Positions 17,355 through 26,508 of a DNA stretch of 64,000 bases are shown one piece after another. Numbering within the stretch: the first letter of the stretch is position 1; each line of letters begins with the position of its first letter. The stretch spans positions 1 to 64,000 of the forward strand of contig JBLMWU010000021.1 in assembly GCA_050257395.1 (NCBI GenBank), given 5' to 3'. The DNA comes from JAIRTY01 sp050257395 (lineage in GTDB: Bacteria > Actinomycetota > Actinomycetes > Streptosporangiales > Streptosporangiaceae). The notes beneath the pieces are model-generated. The model was not told the origin of the DNA. It saw only the letters and a list, made by a program, of their open reading frames with translations, and searched no databases. A program made the translations under genes and the position numbers.

Positions 17355-18197
17355 TCAGGGGGCGTCCCGCTCCGGGTCCAGGCCCGCCAGCAGCGCGTGC
17401 AGCTCGCTGAACAGCCCGGGCTCGGCGGCGATGACCAGCTCCGGGTTGGCCGGCCTGCCCGCCAGGCCGGCCACCCGGGCACCAGCCTCGGTGGCGACCA
17501 GCCCGCCCGCGGCGTAGTCCCAGTAGTTGACCCCGCGCTCGTAGTAGGCGTCCACCCGGCCCGCGGCCAGCGAGCACAGGTCCACCGCGCAGGACCCGCC
17601 GCGGCGGATGTCGCGCACCCGCGGCAGCACCGCCGCCACCACCTCGCCCTGCACCTGCCGCCGCCCGGCGGCGTACCCGAACCCCGTCGCCACCAGCGCC
17701 CGGGCCAGCGGCACGCCGGTGTTGGCACGCAGCCGGACCGGCCCGGCCCCCCCGGCCCGCAGCCAGCCGCCGCCGCCGCGGACCGCGGTGAACACCTCGC
17801 CGCGGGCGGGCACGCTGACCACCCCGGCCACCACCGTCCCGGACACCTCGGCGGCGATGCTGACCGCCCAGTCCGGCAGCCCGTACAGGTAGTTGACCGT
17901 GCCGTCGAGCGGGTCGACGATCCAGCGGACCCGGCCGTGGCCGGACTCCCCGCCCTCCTCGCCGAGGACCGCGTCGCCGGGCCGGCCCGCCAGCAGCCGG
18001 TCCGTGATCAGCTGCTCCGCGGCCCGGTCCATCGCGGTGACCACGTCGGTCGGGGACGACTTGGTGTCCGCCACCTCGGGCCGCCCGGCCGGGCCGGCCG
18101 GGCGCTCGCGCAGCAGCATCCGGCCCGCTTCCGCGGCCACCCCGGCCGCCAGGGTGAGCAGTTCCCCCGCCTCGGCGTCCGTCTCCGCCGCCGTCAT
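17355..18197 (-). CDS. Inositol monophosphatase family protein
   Basis: A 280-residue Mg-dependent phosphatase of the IMPase/FBPase family. Metal-binding motifs are in order: GEEGGE, WIVDPLDGTVNYLYG and the late YWDYAAGGLVATEAGA. It may act on inositol-1-phosphate (mycothiol and phosphatidylinositol pathways), fructose bisphosphate or histidinol phosphate; the sequence does not decide. The start ATG at 18197 overlaps the ferrochelatase stop by four bases, so the two are co-translated. The pairing has no obvious biochemical link. The frame remains open far upstream, but that part is the shadow of the ferrochelatase gene. Confidence 0.92.
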   Translation of the reverse strand: MTAAETDAEAGELLTLAAGVAAEAGRMLLRERPAGPAGRPEVADTKSSPTDVVTAMDRAAEQLITDRLLAGRPGDAVLGEEGGESGHGRVRWIVDPLDGTVNYLYGLPDWAVSIAAEVSGTVVAGVVSVPARGEVFTAVRGGGGWLRAGGAGPVRLRANTGVPLARALVATGFGYAAGRRQVQGEVVAAVLPRVRDIRRGGSCAVDLCSLAAGRVDAYYERGVNYWDYAAGGLVATEAGARVAGLAGRPANPELVIAAEPGLFSELHALLAGLDPERDAP

Positions 18198-19261
18198 GCC
18201 GCGCCGCCGGGGGCGGCGGGGCGGGCCGGGCGGGCGGGGGGCGGGCAGCAGGAGCGCGGGCACTGGGCGGGGGCCGCGCCGAGGGTGCCGAGCGCCTGGC
18301 CGGGACGCCCGCTGATCCGCTCCCGCACCAGGTCGGCGATCATGGTGGCGAACCGCGGGTCGGTGCCCGGCGTGGCGGCCCGGGCCAGCGGCAGGCCCAG
18401 CTCCCCGGCGAGCTCCGCCGCTTCGGTGTCCAGGTCGTAGACGACCTCCAGGTGGTCGGACACGAAGCCGACCGGCACCAGCACCGCGCCGGGCGCCCCG
18501 CTGGCGGCCAGGCTGGTGAGGTGATCGCCCACGTCCGGCTCCAGCCACGGCACCGACGGCGGGCCGCTGCGGCTCTGGTAGACCAGCCGCCAGGGCCGCT
18601 CGCGTCCCTCGGCGGCCTGCACCCGCTCCCGGATGAGCCGGGCCGCCTCGGTCAGCTGCGCCTCGTACAGCCCGCCGGCCGGGCCGCTCGCGGCGGCCAT
18701 GGACACCGGCACGCTGTGCGCGGTGAAGACCAGGTGCGCGCCGCCGGCCGCGTCCGGCGGCAGCCGCCCGATGGCCGCGAGGGTGGCGTCGGCGAACGGC
18801 TCGATGAACCCGGGGTGGTTGAAGTAGTGCCGGATCTTGCCGATCTCCGGGGCGCCGGGCCCGGCCTGCGCGCGGGCCGCCTCGATGTCGCCGAGGTACT
18901 GGCGGCAGCTTGAATAGGACCCGTACGCCGAGGTGACGAACGCGATGGCGCGGCGTACCCCGTCGGCGGCCATGGCGGCCACGGTGTCGGCCAGGTAGGG
19001 GTGCCAGTTGCGGTTCCCCCAGTACAGGGGCAGGTCCAGGCCGGCCGCGGCGAACTCCTTGCCGGCCGCGGCGAGCAGGTCGCGGCACTGCTGGTTGATC
19101 GGGCTCACGCCGCCGAACGCGTGGTAGTGCCCGGCCACCTCGGCGAGCCTGGCGTCGGGGATCCCCCGGCCGCGGGTCACGTTGCGCAGGAACGGCAGCA
19201 CGTCGCCGGGGCCCTCCGGGCCGCCGAAAGACACCAGCAGGAACGCGTCGTAGTCCGGCAT
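18194..19261 (-). CDS. hemH: Ferrochelatase (coproporphyrin III type)
   Basis: About 355 residues. Opens MPDYDAFLLVSFGGPEGP as in actinobacterial ferrochelatases, with HAFGGVSPINQQ, the active-site His in VFTAHSVPVSM and the active-site Glu in PVGFVSDHLEVVYDL. The C-terminus ends CPRSCCPPPARP; together with an earlier Cys this fits the [2Fe-2S] ligand cluster known in actinobacterial enzymes. In actinobacteria this enzyme inserts iron into coproporphyrin III before decarboxylation to haem b. A GTG six codons upstream (19279) is an alternative start. It is co-transcribed with the downstream inositol phosphatase gene. Confidence 0.94.
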   Translation of the reverse strand: MPDYDAFLLVSFGGPEGPGDVLPFLRNVTRGRGIPDARLAEVAGHYHAFGGVSPINQQCRDLLAAAGKEFAAAGLDLPLYWGNRNWHPYLADTVAAMAADGVRRAIAFVTSAYGSYSSCRQYLGDIEAARAQAGPGAPEIGKIRHYFNHPGFIEPFADATLAAIGRLPPDAAGGAHLVFTAHSVPVSMAAASGPAGGLYEAQLTEAARLIRERVQAAEGRERPWRLVYQSRSGPPSVPWLEPDVGDHLTSLAASGAPGAVLVPVGFVSDHLEVVYDLDTEAAELAGELGLPLARAATPGTDPRFATMIADLVRERISGRPGQALGTLGAAPAQCPRSCCPPPARPARPAAPGGAA

Positions 19262-19328
19262 GGTCCCATCAAACCGCACCCGGGCCGGTGCGCCCGCTGC
19301 GGCCAGCCGCGGCGCCGCGCCGCCCGGG

Positions 19329-20564
19329 TCAGCCGTACTGCAGGGCGTACTGGCGGGCGAGGGCGAGCACCTCGCGGACGTACCAGTCGGCGTGGTTGTA
19401 GGCGAAGATCGCGCTGTAGAGCCCGGCTGGGGTGGCCGCGCCGGACGCGCACAGGTACCTGGCCGCGGAGGGGACCGCGTCGTAGGGGTCCATCACGTTC
19501 GGCGGTCCCGCCTCCCCGAACGCGGTGATGCCCCACATCGCCCAGGTGGACGGCATGAACTGCATGGGGCCGAGCGCGCCCGCCGTGGAGGGGCCCATGT
19601 TGGCCCCGTCGCCGCTCTCGATCTGGCCGATCGCGGCCAGCACCGTCCAGGACATGCCGGGGCAGTACCGGGCGGCGGAGACCTTGAACAGGTCGAGGTA
19701 GGTGGCGGGCCGCCCGCTGGCGGCGGCCTGGTCCACCGGCAGCTGCTGCGGCCGGACGTTGGTGACCCTGCCGCCGTGCCCGGCCACCGCCCGCACCTCC
19801 CGCACGAGCGTGGTGATGTTCACGCCGGGCGCGCTGACCAGGGCCGCGACATTGTGGACCAGGCCGAGCCCGGCCGAGGCGCGGTTGCTGACGACCACGT
19901 CGATGCCGGCCACCCCGAACTGCCCGGAGCCGCCGAACGCCATGTCCTGCGCCGCCGCCCCGGACAGCCGGTACTGGCTGCCAGGCTGCAGGTGCAGGCG
20001 GTGGCGCAGGCTCTGGGAGGCCACGAACTCCTGGGAGTCCAGCGCGGACCACAGGCGCGAGTCCGACGCGGTGCGCAGCGGCGTCCAGGACCGGAACTGC
20101 TGCGGGTCCACGCCGAGCACGTTGACCGGCTGGCCGCCCGCGCGTATCCGCGCCCCGTCCACGGCCAGCACCCGGCGCACGCCGGTGAGCCTGCCGAGCC
20201 GGGCGACCTGGGCCGGGCTGAGGCCCTGCGGCTCGATGACGACCACGTCCGGCAGGATGATCTGGCTGAACGCGGTCTGGGCTGCCGCCTGGGCGGCGGC
20301 CGCGCGGGCCCCTGCTGCCCGGGCGCCGGCGGCCGCGGCGGCCGGCGCCTTCGGGGTGCCCGCGGGCGGCGGGGCGGTGCTGCCCTCCGGGTGCGGGCGC
20401 GACACGGCCGGGCCGATCGTCAGCAGCGCGGCGAGCGCGCTGTAGGCCAGCGGCCGGGTGGCCCGGGACGCGAGCCGCCGCAACGACGCCGGGACCGCCG
20501 GCCCGGCTTCCAGTGCGCGGGCGGCGGCTGGACGCGGCGCGCTGCGCCGCAGCAGGCGTCTCAT
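19329..20564 (-). CDS. Lytic murein transglycosylase, membrane-anchored or secreted
   Basis: A 411-residue protein. The N-terminus is basic (MRRLLRRSAPRP) followed by a hydrophobic stretch (LAYSALAALLTIGPAV), a signal peptide or anchor, then an Ala-rich linker. The C-terminal 110 residues are an SLT-type lysozyme-like domain: SWTVLAAIGQIESGDG with catalytic Glu, STAGALGPMQFMPSTW, and IFAYNHADWYVREVL. The middle region (about 100-290) is unassigned and resembles the extracellular extension of actinobacterial SLT proteins. It would cleave peptidoglycan outside the cell. The start at 20564 was chosen because the hydrophobic signal follows it. It is divergent from the MFS gene. Confidence 0.88.
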   Translation of the reverse strand: MRRLLRRSAPRPAAARALEAGPAVPASLRRLASRATRPLAYSALAALLTIGPAVSRPHPEGSTAPPPAGTPKAPAAAAAGARAAGARAAAAQAAAQTAFSQIILPDVVVIEPQGLSPAQVARLGRLTGVRRVLAVDGARIRAGGQPVNVLGVDPQQFRSWTPLRTASDSRLWSALDSQEFVASQSLRHRLHLQPGSQYRLSGAAAQDMAFGGSGQFGVAGIDVVVSNRASAGLGLVHNVAALVSAPGVNITTLVREVRAVAGHGGRVTNVRPQQLPVDQAAASGRPATYLDLFKVSAARYCPGMSWTVLAAIGQIESGDGANMGPSTAGALGPMQFMPSTWAMWGITAFGEAGPPNVMDPYDAVPSAARYLCASGAATPAGLYSAIFAYNHADWYVREVLALARQYALQYG

Positions 20565-20682
20565 CGCGCGTCCACCATAACCGGCTGTTCCGGCACGCAG
20601 AAGGGCCCCCTCCCGGCGGCGGGACGTGCACGTGCTATGTCCGGAACAAGGGGGTTTGCGGCCACCAGATACCGTCTGTGAC

Positions 20683-21996
20683 GTGCCCCGCCCCACCAGC
20701 CCCACCAGCCCCCCGCCCGCCGCCTCCCCCGTCCCCCTGCGCAGCCCGTACCGGCAGATCCTGAGCCTGCCCGGGGCGCTGGGCTTCTCCGCGGCCGGGT
20801 TCCTCGCCCGGATGCCGATGTCCATGTTCGGCCTGGGCACCGTGCTGCTGGTGGCTGCCATCACCGGCCGGTACGGGGTGGCCGGGCTGGTCGCGGCGGC
20901 CGGGTCGGTCGGCTACGCGGGCTGCGCGCCGCTGGCCGCCACGCTCGCCGACCGGTTCGGGCAGCGCCGGGTGCTCCGCCCGCAGGTGGCGGTGTTCGCC
21001 GCGGCCAGCGCCGGATTCGTCACCGCCGCGGAACTGGGCGCGCCGGTGTGGGCGCTGCTGGTGGCCGGGACGCTGGCGGGCGCCACCATGCCGTCCCCTG
21101 GCTCGATGGTGCGGGCGCGCTGGAGCGCGCTGCTGGCCGGCTCGCCCCGGCTGCACACCGCGTTCTCGCTGGAGTCGGTGGCCGATGAGGTGATCTTCGT
21201 GATCGGCCCGGTGGTGGTGACGCTGCTGGCCACCGGGGTGGATCCGGCTGCGGGGGTGACCGCGGCGGTGCTGCTGTGCGTGACCGGCACGCTGCTGTTC
21301 GCCGCGCAGCGCCGGACGGAGCCGCCGCCGGGCCGTCCCGCCCCGGCCCGGCCCGCCGGCGCTGCCGCTGGCCCGGCCCGGCCTGCCCGCCGCGGCGGAG
21401 CCCGCCTGCCCGCACGGGGCCTGCTGACGCTGGTGCCGGTCTACTGTTTCCTGGGCGCGATGTTCGCCGCCGTGGACGTCAGCACGGTGGCGTTCGCCGC
21501 CGCCCGCGGGCACAAGCCGCTGGCCGGGGTGTGGCTCGGGCTGTACGCGCTCGGCAGCGCGGCCGGCGGCCTGTGGTACGGGTCGCGCGCCTGGCGGGCG
21601 CCGCTGGCCACCAGGTTCGCGTTCACCCTCGGCGCGGCCGTGACCGCCGCGGCGACGTTCTGGCTGGCGCCGGGGCTGGCCGTGCTGGCGGCCGTGATGC
21701 TGGTCAGCGGGCTGGCCATCTCCCCCACGCTGATCGCCGGGTACGGCCTGGTCGAGCAGCAGGCCCCGGCCCAGCGCCGGACCGAGGGCATGACCTGGCT
21801 GTCGTCGGCCATTTCGGTGGGGGTGGCGGCGGGCTCGCCGGCCGCCGGCCACCTGATCGACGCGTTCGGCCCCCGGTGGGGCTACGTGTTCGCGGCCTGC
21901 TGCGGCGCCGCTGCCCTGCTGACCTGCCTGGCCGGCCTGACCTCGCTGCGCGCGGGCCAGCCCGGCGCCGCGCGGCCCGCGCCCGGGACCGCCTGA
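20683..21996 (+). CDS. MFS transporter
   Basis: About 437 residues with 12 predicted membrane helices in two halves and a central Arg/Pro-rich cytoplasmic loop (about residues 205-245). The helix 2-3 loop LADRFGQRRVLRPQ matches the major facilitator G-x-x-x-D-R-x-G-R-R signature, supporting an antiporter-type carrier. The GTG at 20683 is the most plausible start because the frame upstream overlaps the regulatory gap and lacks hydrophobic sequence. No Shine-Dalgarno is visible, so the mRNA may be leaderless. The substrate is unknown; drug or metabolite export is common for this group. Confidence 0.88.
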   Translation: MPRPTSPTSPPPAASPVPLRSPYRQILSLPGALGFSAAGFLARMPMSMFGLGTVLLVAAITGRYGVAGLVAAAGSVGYAGCAPLAATLADRFGQRRVLRPQVAVFAAASAGFVTAAELGAPVWALLVAGTLAGATMPSPGSMVRARWSALLAGSPRLHTAFSLESVADEVIFVIGPVVVTLLATGVDPAAGVTAAVLLCVTGTLLFAAQRRTEPPPGRPAPARPAGAAAGPARPARRGGARLPARGLLTLVPVYCFLGAMFAAVDVSTVAFAAARGHKPLAGVWLGLYALGSAAGGLWYGSRAWRAPLATRFAFTLGAAVTAAATFWLAPGLAVLAAVMLVSGLAISPTLIAGYGLVEQQAPAQRRTEGMTWLSSAISVGVAAGSPAAGHLIDAFGPRWGYVFAACCGAAALLTCLAGLTSLRAGQPGAARPAPGTA

Positions 21997-22080
21997 GCCG
22001 CAGCCGGTGCCGGCGCACGAACCCGGGTTGGCTGGGGGTAAAGGTGACACGGCTGCCCCCTGGCAAGTTAGTCTCCGATC

Positions 22081-22998
22081 ATGAGTCGGGAAGCGTGCCC
22101 CGGCGCAGTGCCGGGGGGTACGGGTGGGGGCCCATCAGCCAGGCGCGGGGCTCCCCGTGCCGGGGTGCGGGGCGGCAGCGGCGGCCATGCCACACGGCCG
22201 TCGCAGGGCGGCGGCAGGCCGGCGCAGGACCGGGCGCTGCGCGCCCAGGGGCGCCAGACGGTCAGCCGCCTGCTGGAGGCTGCGCTCGCCGAGTTCGACG
22301 AACGCGGGTTCCAGCCGGTCCGGGTGGACGACATCGTGCGCCGGGCCCAGACCTCACACGGGACCTTCTACCTGTACTTCGCCAACAAAGAAGACATCTT
22401 CAAGGCGCTCCTGCGGGACGCGCTGGACGACATGCAGACGATCACCGACGACTTCCCGGTCGTCACCCGCAACGAGGCGGGGCGGGCCGCGCTGCGGCGG
22501 TGGGTGCACCGGTTCTGCGACACCTACGCCGCACACGCGGCGGTGATCAGGACACTCAGCCAGGCGGAGATCGTCAGCGAGGAAGTCTGGGGCGACGGGC
22601 TGCAGCTGCTGTTCCGGCTGGCCGAGGCCATGACCCTGGGGATGACGGCCGCCCCGCGGCAGCAGGCCGCCGCGGCGCAGGCGGCCCAGGCGGCACGGGC
22701 CAGCGCCGCGGCCGGCGGGCAGGATCCGCCGGGCGGGCACGCCGCCCCGGAGGGGCAGGCCGCCGCCGCTGCCGTCCGGGCTTTCCTCAACGGGCGGTCC
22801 CCGGCCGGGCAGTCCCCAGATGGTCAGTCCCCGGACGGGCAGCCGGAGCTGGCCGGGCACGCCGAACTCACCGCGCTCGCCTGCCTGCTGATGCTGGAAC
22901 GGGTGAACTACCTGCTGTCTCAGGAGATCAAGCTGCCCAAGGAGGAGATGGTGGACCGGATCACGGCGATCATGTTCGCCGCGTTCCACGCGCCCTGA
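22081..22998 (+). CDS. TetR family transcriptional regulator with low-complexity insert
   Basis: A 305-residue regulator, longer than the usual 190-230. A Gly/Arg-rich N-terminal tail of about 55 residues precedes the helix-turn-helix (RLLEAALAEFDERGFQPVRVDDIVRRAQTSHGTFYLYFANKED). The ligand-binding domain holds an Ala/Gly/Gln-rich insertion of about 80 residues (roughly 195-265) with tandem SPDGQ units, then resumes with ALACLLMLERVNYLLSQE. The start is taken at the ATG 22081; a later start is possible given the tail. No divergent partner with a shared operator is clear, so its target is unknown. Confidence 0.87.
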   Translation: MSREACPGAVPGGTGGGPSARRGAPRAGVRGGSGGHATRPSQGGGRPAQDRALRAQGRQTVSRLLEAALAEFDERGFQPVRVDDIVRRAQTSHGTFYLYFANKEDIFKALLRDALDDMQTITDDFPVVTRNEAGRAALRRWVHRFCDTYAAHAAVIRTLSQAEIVSEEVWGDGLQLLFRLAEAMTLGMTAAPRQQAAAAQAAQAARASAAAGGQDPPGGHAAPEGQAAAAAVRAFLNGRSPAGQSPDGQSPDGQPELAGHAELTALACLLMLERVNYLLSQEIKLPKEEMVDRITAIMFAAFHAP

Positions 22999-23070
22999 GC
23001 TGTTTTCTGGCCCACCGCGCCCCTCGGGCCAGACGGCGCCGCGGACCTTCGGCTCGCTCGGGCTGGGCGG

Positions 23071-23133
23071 TCAGCCGGCCAGGGTCTCCTCGGAGACCTC
23101 CCACAGGCGCGCCGCCTCCGGGTCGAGCGCGTA
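23071..23133 (-). pseudogene. C-terminal remnant of a short-chain dehydrogenase/reductase
   Basis: On the minus strand the last 20 codons before the stop at 23071 read YALDPEAARLWEVSEETLAG, matching the conserved C-terminus of the actinobacterial SDR group that ends A-L-D-P-E-A-A-x-x-L-W-E-x-S-E-E. Nothing of the SDR remains upstream: the sequence switches within one or two bases (about 23133-23135) to a TetR gene on the other strand. The fragment is too short to be functional. Confidence 0.75.
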
Positions 23134-23134
23134 A

Positions 23135-23593
23135 ATCGCCCGGGAGGCCGGCGTCGGCATCGGCACGCTCTACCGGCACTTCCCCACCCGGGAGGCGCTC
23201 GTCGAGGCGGCCTACCGCAGCGAGCTGGCGCGGCTGTGCGACGCGGTGCCGGGCCTGCTCGCCGCGCTGCCGCCGGACCGGGCGGCCCGCGCCTGGATGG
23301 ACCGGTTCGCCGACTACATGACCACCAAGCGGGGCATGGCCAGCGCCCTGCGCGCGGTCATCGCCTCCGGCGGGGACCCCTACGCGCAGAGCCGGGACCG
23401 GCTGCTCACCGCGATCACCACGCTGCTGCGGGCCGGCGCGGCCGCTGGCACGCTGCGCCCCGACGTCGAGCCCGCCGACGTGCTCGCCAGCCTGAACGGC
23501 GTCACCCTGGCCGCCGGTGAACCCGCCCAGCGCGAACAGGCGGGCCGCCTGCTCGACCTGCTCATGGACGGCCTGCGCTACCGGGCCGGCTGA
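23135..23593 (+). pseudogene. TetR family regulator lacking its first helices
   Basis: From 23135 the plus strand reads IAREAGVGIGTLYRHFPTREALVEAAY, the second half of a TetR helix-turn-helix, and continues without a break through a normal C-terminal ligand domain to a stop at 23593. The first roughly 35-40 residues, including the start and helix 1, are missing. Later internal ATG codons would give only the ligand domain. The gap is filled directly by the end of an SDR gene on the opposite strand, so one deletion took away both 5' ends and the shared promoter region of a divergent pair. Confidence 0.8.
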
Positions 23594-23643
23594 GCCCGCC
23601 CGCCGGGCGCTCCCGGCCCGCCCGGTCAGGCAGAATGGATGAA

Positions 23644-25080
23644 GTGCGGTTCCTTAACGGGCAGGTCCCCGGTCACGATCTGACCTACAGCGACGTCTTC
23701 CTGGTGCCGGTCCTGTCGTCGGTGACCTCCCGGCTCGACGTGGACCTCGCCAGCAGCGACGGCAGCGGCACCACCATCCCGGTGGTGGTGGCCAACATGA
23801 CGGCGGTGTCCGGCCGGCGGATGGCCGAGACCGTGGCCCGCCGCGGCGGCGTCGCCGTGCTCCCCCAGGACATCCCCATCGACGTGGTGGCCGACGTGGT
23901 GGCCTGGGTGAAGCACCGCGACCTGGTGCACGACACCGCCATCACGCTCGGCCCCGCCGACACCACCGGCCAGGCGCTGAGCCTGCTGCCCAAGCGGGCG
24001 CACGGCGCGGTGGTGGTGGTCGAGGACGGCCGGCCGGTCGGCGTGGTCACCGAGGCCGACTGCACCGGCGTGGACCGGTTCACCCAGCTGCGGCAGGTGA
24101 TGTCGGCCAACCCGCTGACCCTGCCGGCCGGCACCGACCCGGAGGCCGCGTTCGGGCTGCTGCACGGGGGCCGGCACCGGCTCGCCCCGGTGGTGGACGC
24201 CAGCGGCACCCTGGTCGGGATCCTGACCAGGACCGGCGCGCTGCGCGCCACCCTGTACCAGCCCGCCACCGACCCCCAGGGCCGGCTGCGGGTCGGGGCG
24301 GCCATCGGGATCAGCGGCGACGCGGGCACCCGGGCCAAGCAGCTGCTCGATGCCGGGGTGGACATCCTGGTGGTGGACACCGCCCACGGCCACCAGGACC
24401 GGATGGCCAGCGCGCTGCGCGCGGTGCGCGGCATCGACCCGCCGGTGCCGGTCGCCGCGGGCAACGTGGTCACCGCCCAGGGCGTCCGCGACCTGGCCGC
24501 GGCCGGGGCCGACATCATCAAGGTCGGGGTCGGGCCTGGCGCCATGTGCACCACCCGGATGATGACCGGGGTGGGGCGGCCGCAGTTCAGCGCGGTGCTG
24601 GAGTGCGCGGAAGAGGCCCGCCGGCTCGGCAGGCACGTGTGGGCGGACGGCGGCATCCGGCACCCGCGCGACGTGGCGCTCGCGCTGGCCGCCGGCGCGT
24701 CCAACGTGATGATCGGCTCCTGGTTCGCGGGCACCTACGAGTCGCCGGGTGACACGTTCCGCGACTCCGACGGCCGCCTGTACAAGGAGAGCTTCGGCAT
24801 GGCGTCGGCACGGGCGGTGCGGCTGCGCGCGGTCGCCGACTCGCCGTTCGACCGCGCCCGCAAGGAGCTGTTCGAGGAGGGCATCTCCACCGCCCGGATG
24901 TACCTGGACCCGCAGCGGCCGGGCGTGGAGGACCTGCTGGACGTCATCACCGCGGGGCTGCGCAGCGCCTGCACCTACGCGGGCGCCCGCAACCTGGAGG
25001 AGCTGCACGAGCGGTCGGTGGTCGGCATCCAGAGCGCCGCCGGCTACAGCGAGGGCATGCCGCTGCCGACGAGCTGGTAA
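23644..25080 (+). CDS. guaB1: GuaB1 family GMP reductase (IMP dehydrogenase-related, with CBS domains)
   Basis: About 478 residues. It begins VRFLNGQVPGHDLTYSDVFLVP, the typical GuaB1 opening, carries a CBS pair at roughly residues 95-205, and the catalytic loop GPGAMCTTRMMTGVG with the active-site Cys, followed by WADGGIRHPRDVALALAAGASNVMIGS. Actinobacterial GuaB1 proteins were long called IMP dehydrogenase-related and have been shown in mycobacteria to reduce GMP to IMP with NADPH, so it belongs to purine salvage, with the CBS domains sensing nucleotides. An ATG three codons upstream (23635) is an alternative start. Confidence 0.92.
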   Translation: MRFLNGQVPGHDLTYSDVFLVPVLSSVTSRLDVDLASSDGSGTTIPVVVANMTAVSGRRMAETVARRGGVAVLPQDIPIDVVADVVAWVKHRDLVHDTAITLGPADTTGQALSLLPKRAHGAVVVVEDGRPVGVVTEADCTGVDRFTQLRQVMSANPLTLPAGTDPEAAFGLLHGGRHRLAPVVDASGTLVGILTRTGALRATLYQPATDPQGRLRVGAAIGISGDAGTRAKQLLDAGVDILVVDTAHGHQDRMASALRAVRGIDPPVPVAAGNVVTAQGVRDLAAAGADIIKVGVGPGAMCTTRMMTGVGRPQFSAVLECAEEARRLGRHVWADGGIRHPRDVALALAAGASNVMIGSWFAGTYESPGDTFRDSDGRLYKESFGMASARAVRLRAVADSPFDRARKELFEEGISTARMYLDPQRPGVEDLLDVITAGLRSACTYAGARNLEELHERSVVGIQSAAGYSEGMPLPTSW

Positions 25081-25138
25081 GGCCCTTTTCCCGGGAACGA
25101 GGAGCCCAGGGGCGGGGCCCGCCGTCTCCCCCGGCCGG

Positions 25139-26278
25139 TCAGGGCACGGGCACGGCCCAGACCGCGGCCGTGCCGCCGCCGCCGGCCGGGCCGAGGGTGA
25201 ACGAGCCGCCCAGCTTCCCGGCCCGGGCCGCCAGGTTGCCCAGCCCGTTGCCCTCGGCCAGCTCGGCGGGCAGGCCCACGCCGTTGTCCACGACCTGCAG
25301 CCGGATCCAGTCACCGGCGGTGCACTCGATCCTGACCTGGCTGGCGCGGGCGTGCCGGGAGACGTTGGAGAGCATCTCCTGCAGCGCCCCGAGCAGGTCG
25401 TGCCGCACCTGGGCGGGCAGCTCGTCCAGCGGGCCGTCGATGACGACCTTCGGGGTGAACCCGAGTGCCCGGGCGGCCCCGGCCGCCACCGCGAGGATCT
25501 CCCCCGCCAGGCCGCCGAGCCGCCCGTGCCCGTATTCGAGGCCGAAGATGACCCCGCGCAGCTCCCGGATGGTGTCGTCGATGTCCGCGACCACCTCGTC
25601 GATCGCCCCGGCCGCCCTTGTGTCGCCGACGGTGGCCGCCACGGCCTGCAGCCGCAGGCCGGTGGCGAACATCCGCTGCAGGATCGTGTCGTGCAGGTCA
25701 CGGGCGATGCGCTCGTGGTCTTCGCTGGCGTCCAGGCTGCGCGGCACCCGCTCCACCGGGTCGGCCTGGCTGGCCTGCGGCCCGGCGCCGAGCGCGGGCG
25801 CCGGGTCCACGCCGAACAGCCCGATCCGCTCGATCGCCTCGGCGACCGCCCCGGCCAGGGTTTCCAGCGCGATCATCTCCGCCACGCTGGCGGTGTGCGG
25901 GCCGGCCCAGTACGCGCCGATGGCCGCGGCGGGCTTCTCGGCGCCGACCGGCACCATGGCCAGGCTCTTGACGAAGGTGGGCCGGTAGGACTCGATCGGG
26001 ATCCGGTCGTCCAGGGTGATGTCCGGGATGACCACGCTCTGGGCGTGCAGCATGGCCCAGCCGCTGATGCAGCTGGTCAGCGGGAACCGCTGGCCCTTCC
26101 ACAGCGGGCTGATCGCGTCCTCGTCCGCGTAGAAGCAGTGGTCCACGTCCCGCAGCACGAACGTGGCGCCGTCCGCGCCGGCCAGCTGCCGGGCCGCCGT
26201 CCGCACGATCTGCTGCACCGTGCCCAGATCCCCGGCCCCGCGCAGCCAGGCGAGCACGTCCGCCAGCTCTCCGTCCAT
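25139..26278 (-). CDS. GAF-domain sensor histidine kinase (NarL/DosS-like)
   Basis: About 379 residues, no membrane helix, so cytoplasmic. A GAF domain covers roughly 10-160 (TAARQLAGADGATFVLRD...CISGWAMLHAQSVVIPDI). A HisKA_3 dimerisation helix follows with phosphoacceptor His in ERIARDLHDTILQ (about 195), then HATPase_c with N box LQEMLSNVSRHARAS and G box VVDNGVGLP. This layout matches DosS/DevS-type kinases that pair with NarL regulators. No response regulator gene is adjacent, so it is an orphan kinase. Start at ATG 26278 with a GGGGGG-containing site; an ATG at 26317 is possible. Converges with guaB1. Confidence 0.9.
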   Translation of the reverse strand: MDGELADVLAWLRGAGDLGTVQQIVRTAARQLAGADGATFVLRDVDHCFYADEDAISPLWKGQRFPLTSCISGWAMLHAQSVVIPDITLDDRIPIESYRPTFVKSLAMVPVGAEKPAAAIGAYWAGPHTASVAEMIALETLAGAVAEAIERIGLFGVDPAPALGAGPQASQADPVERVPRSLDASEDHERIARDLHDTILQRMFATGLRLQAVAATVGDTRAAGAIDEVVADIDDTIRELRGVIFGLEYGHGRLGGLAGEILAVAAGAARALGFTPKVVIDGPLDELPAQVRHDLLGALQEMLSNVSRHARASQVRIECTAGDWIRLQVVDNGVGLPAELAEGNGLGNLAARAGKLGGSFTLGPAGGGGTAAVWAVPVP

Positions 26279-26508
26279 CCGGCCCCCCGACCCGCTGCCG
26301 TCACTGCATAACACCATGATAACGGCGCAAAGCCTCCGTAAAAGTCCCTGGTGGCCGCCGTGATGCAGGTCTCACCGGGGCGACCGCTCACGGCGGCGGC
26401 CCGGGCGGCGGGGGGCCGCAGGCGGCCCCGCGCGGCGCGGCTGCGGGCGCCGCGGCCCGGCGGGTAGGTTGAGCACGCAGCCACCGAACGCGGGCAGGGG
26501 GGTCCCTG

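Noticed and set aside
17355..19088. A long single frame covering both the inositol phosphatase and much of ferrochelatase on the minus strand
   Set aside because: Only the part up to 18197 has the phosphatase motifs; the upstream part is Arg/Pro/Gly-rich shadow of the ferrochelatase gene, and an ATGA overlap supports two genes.
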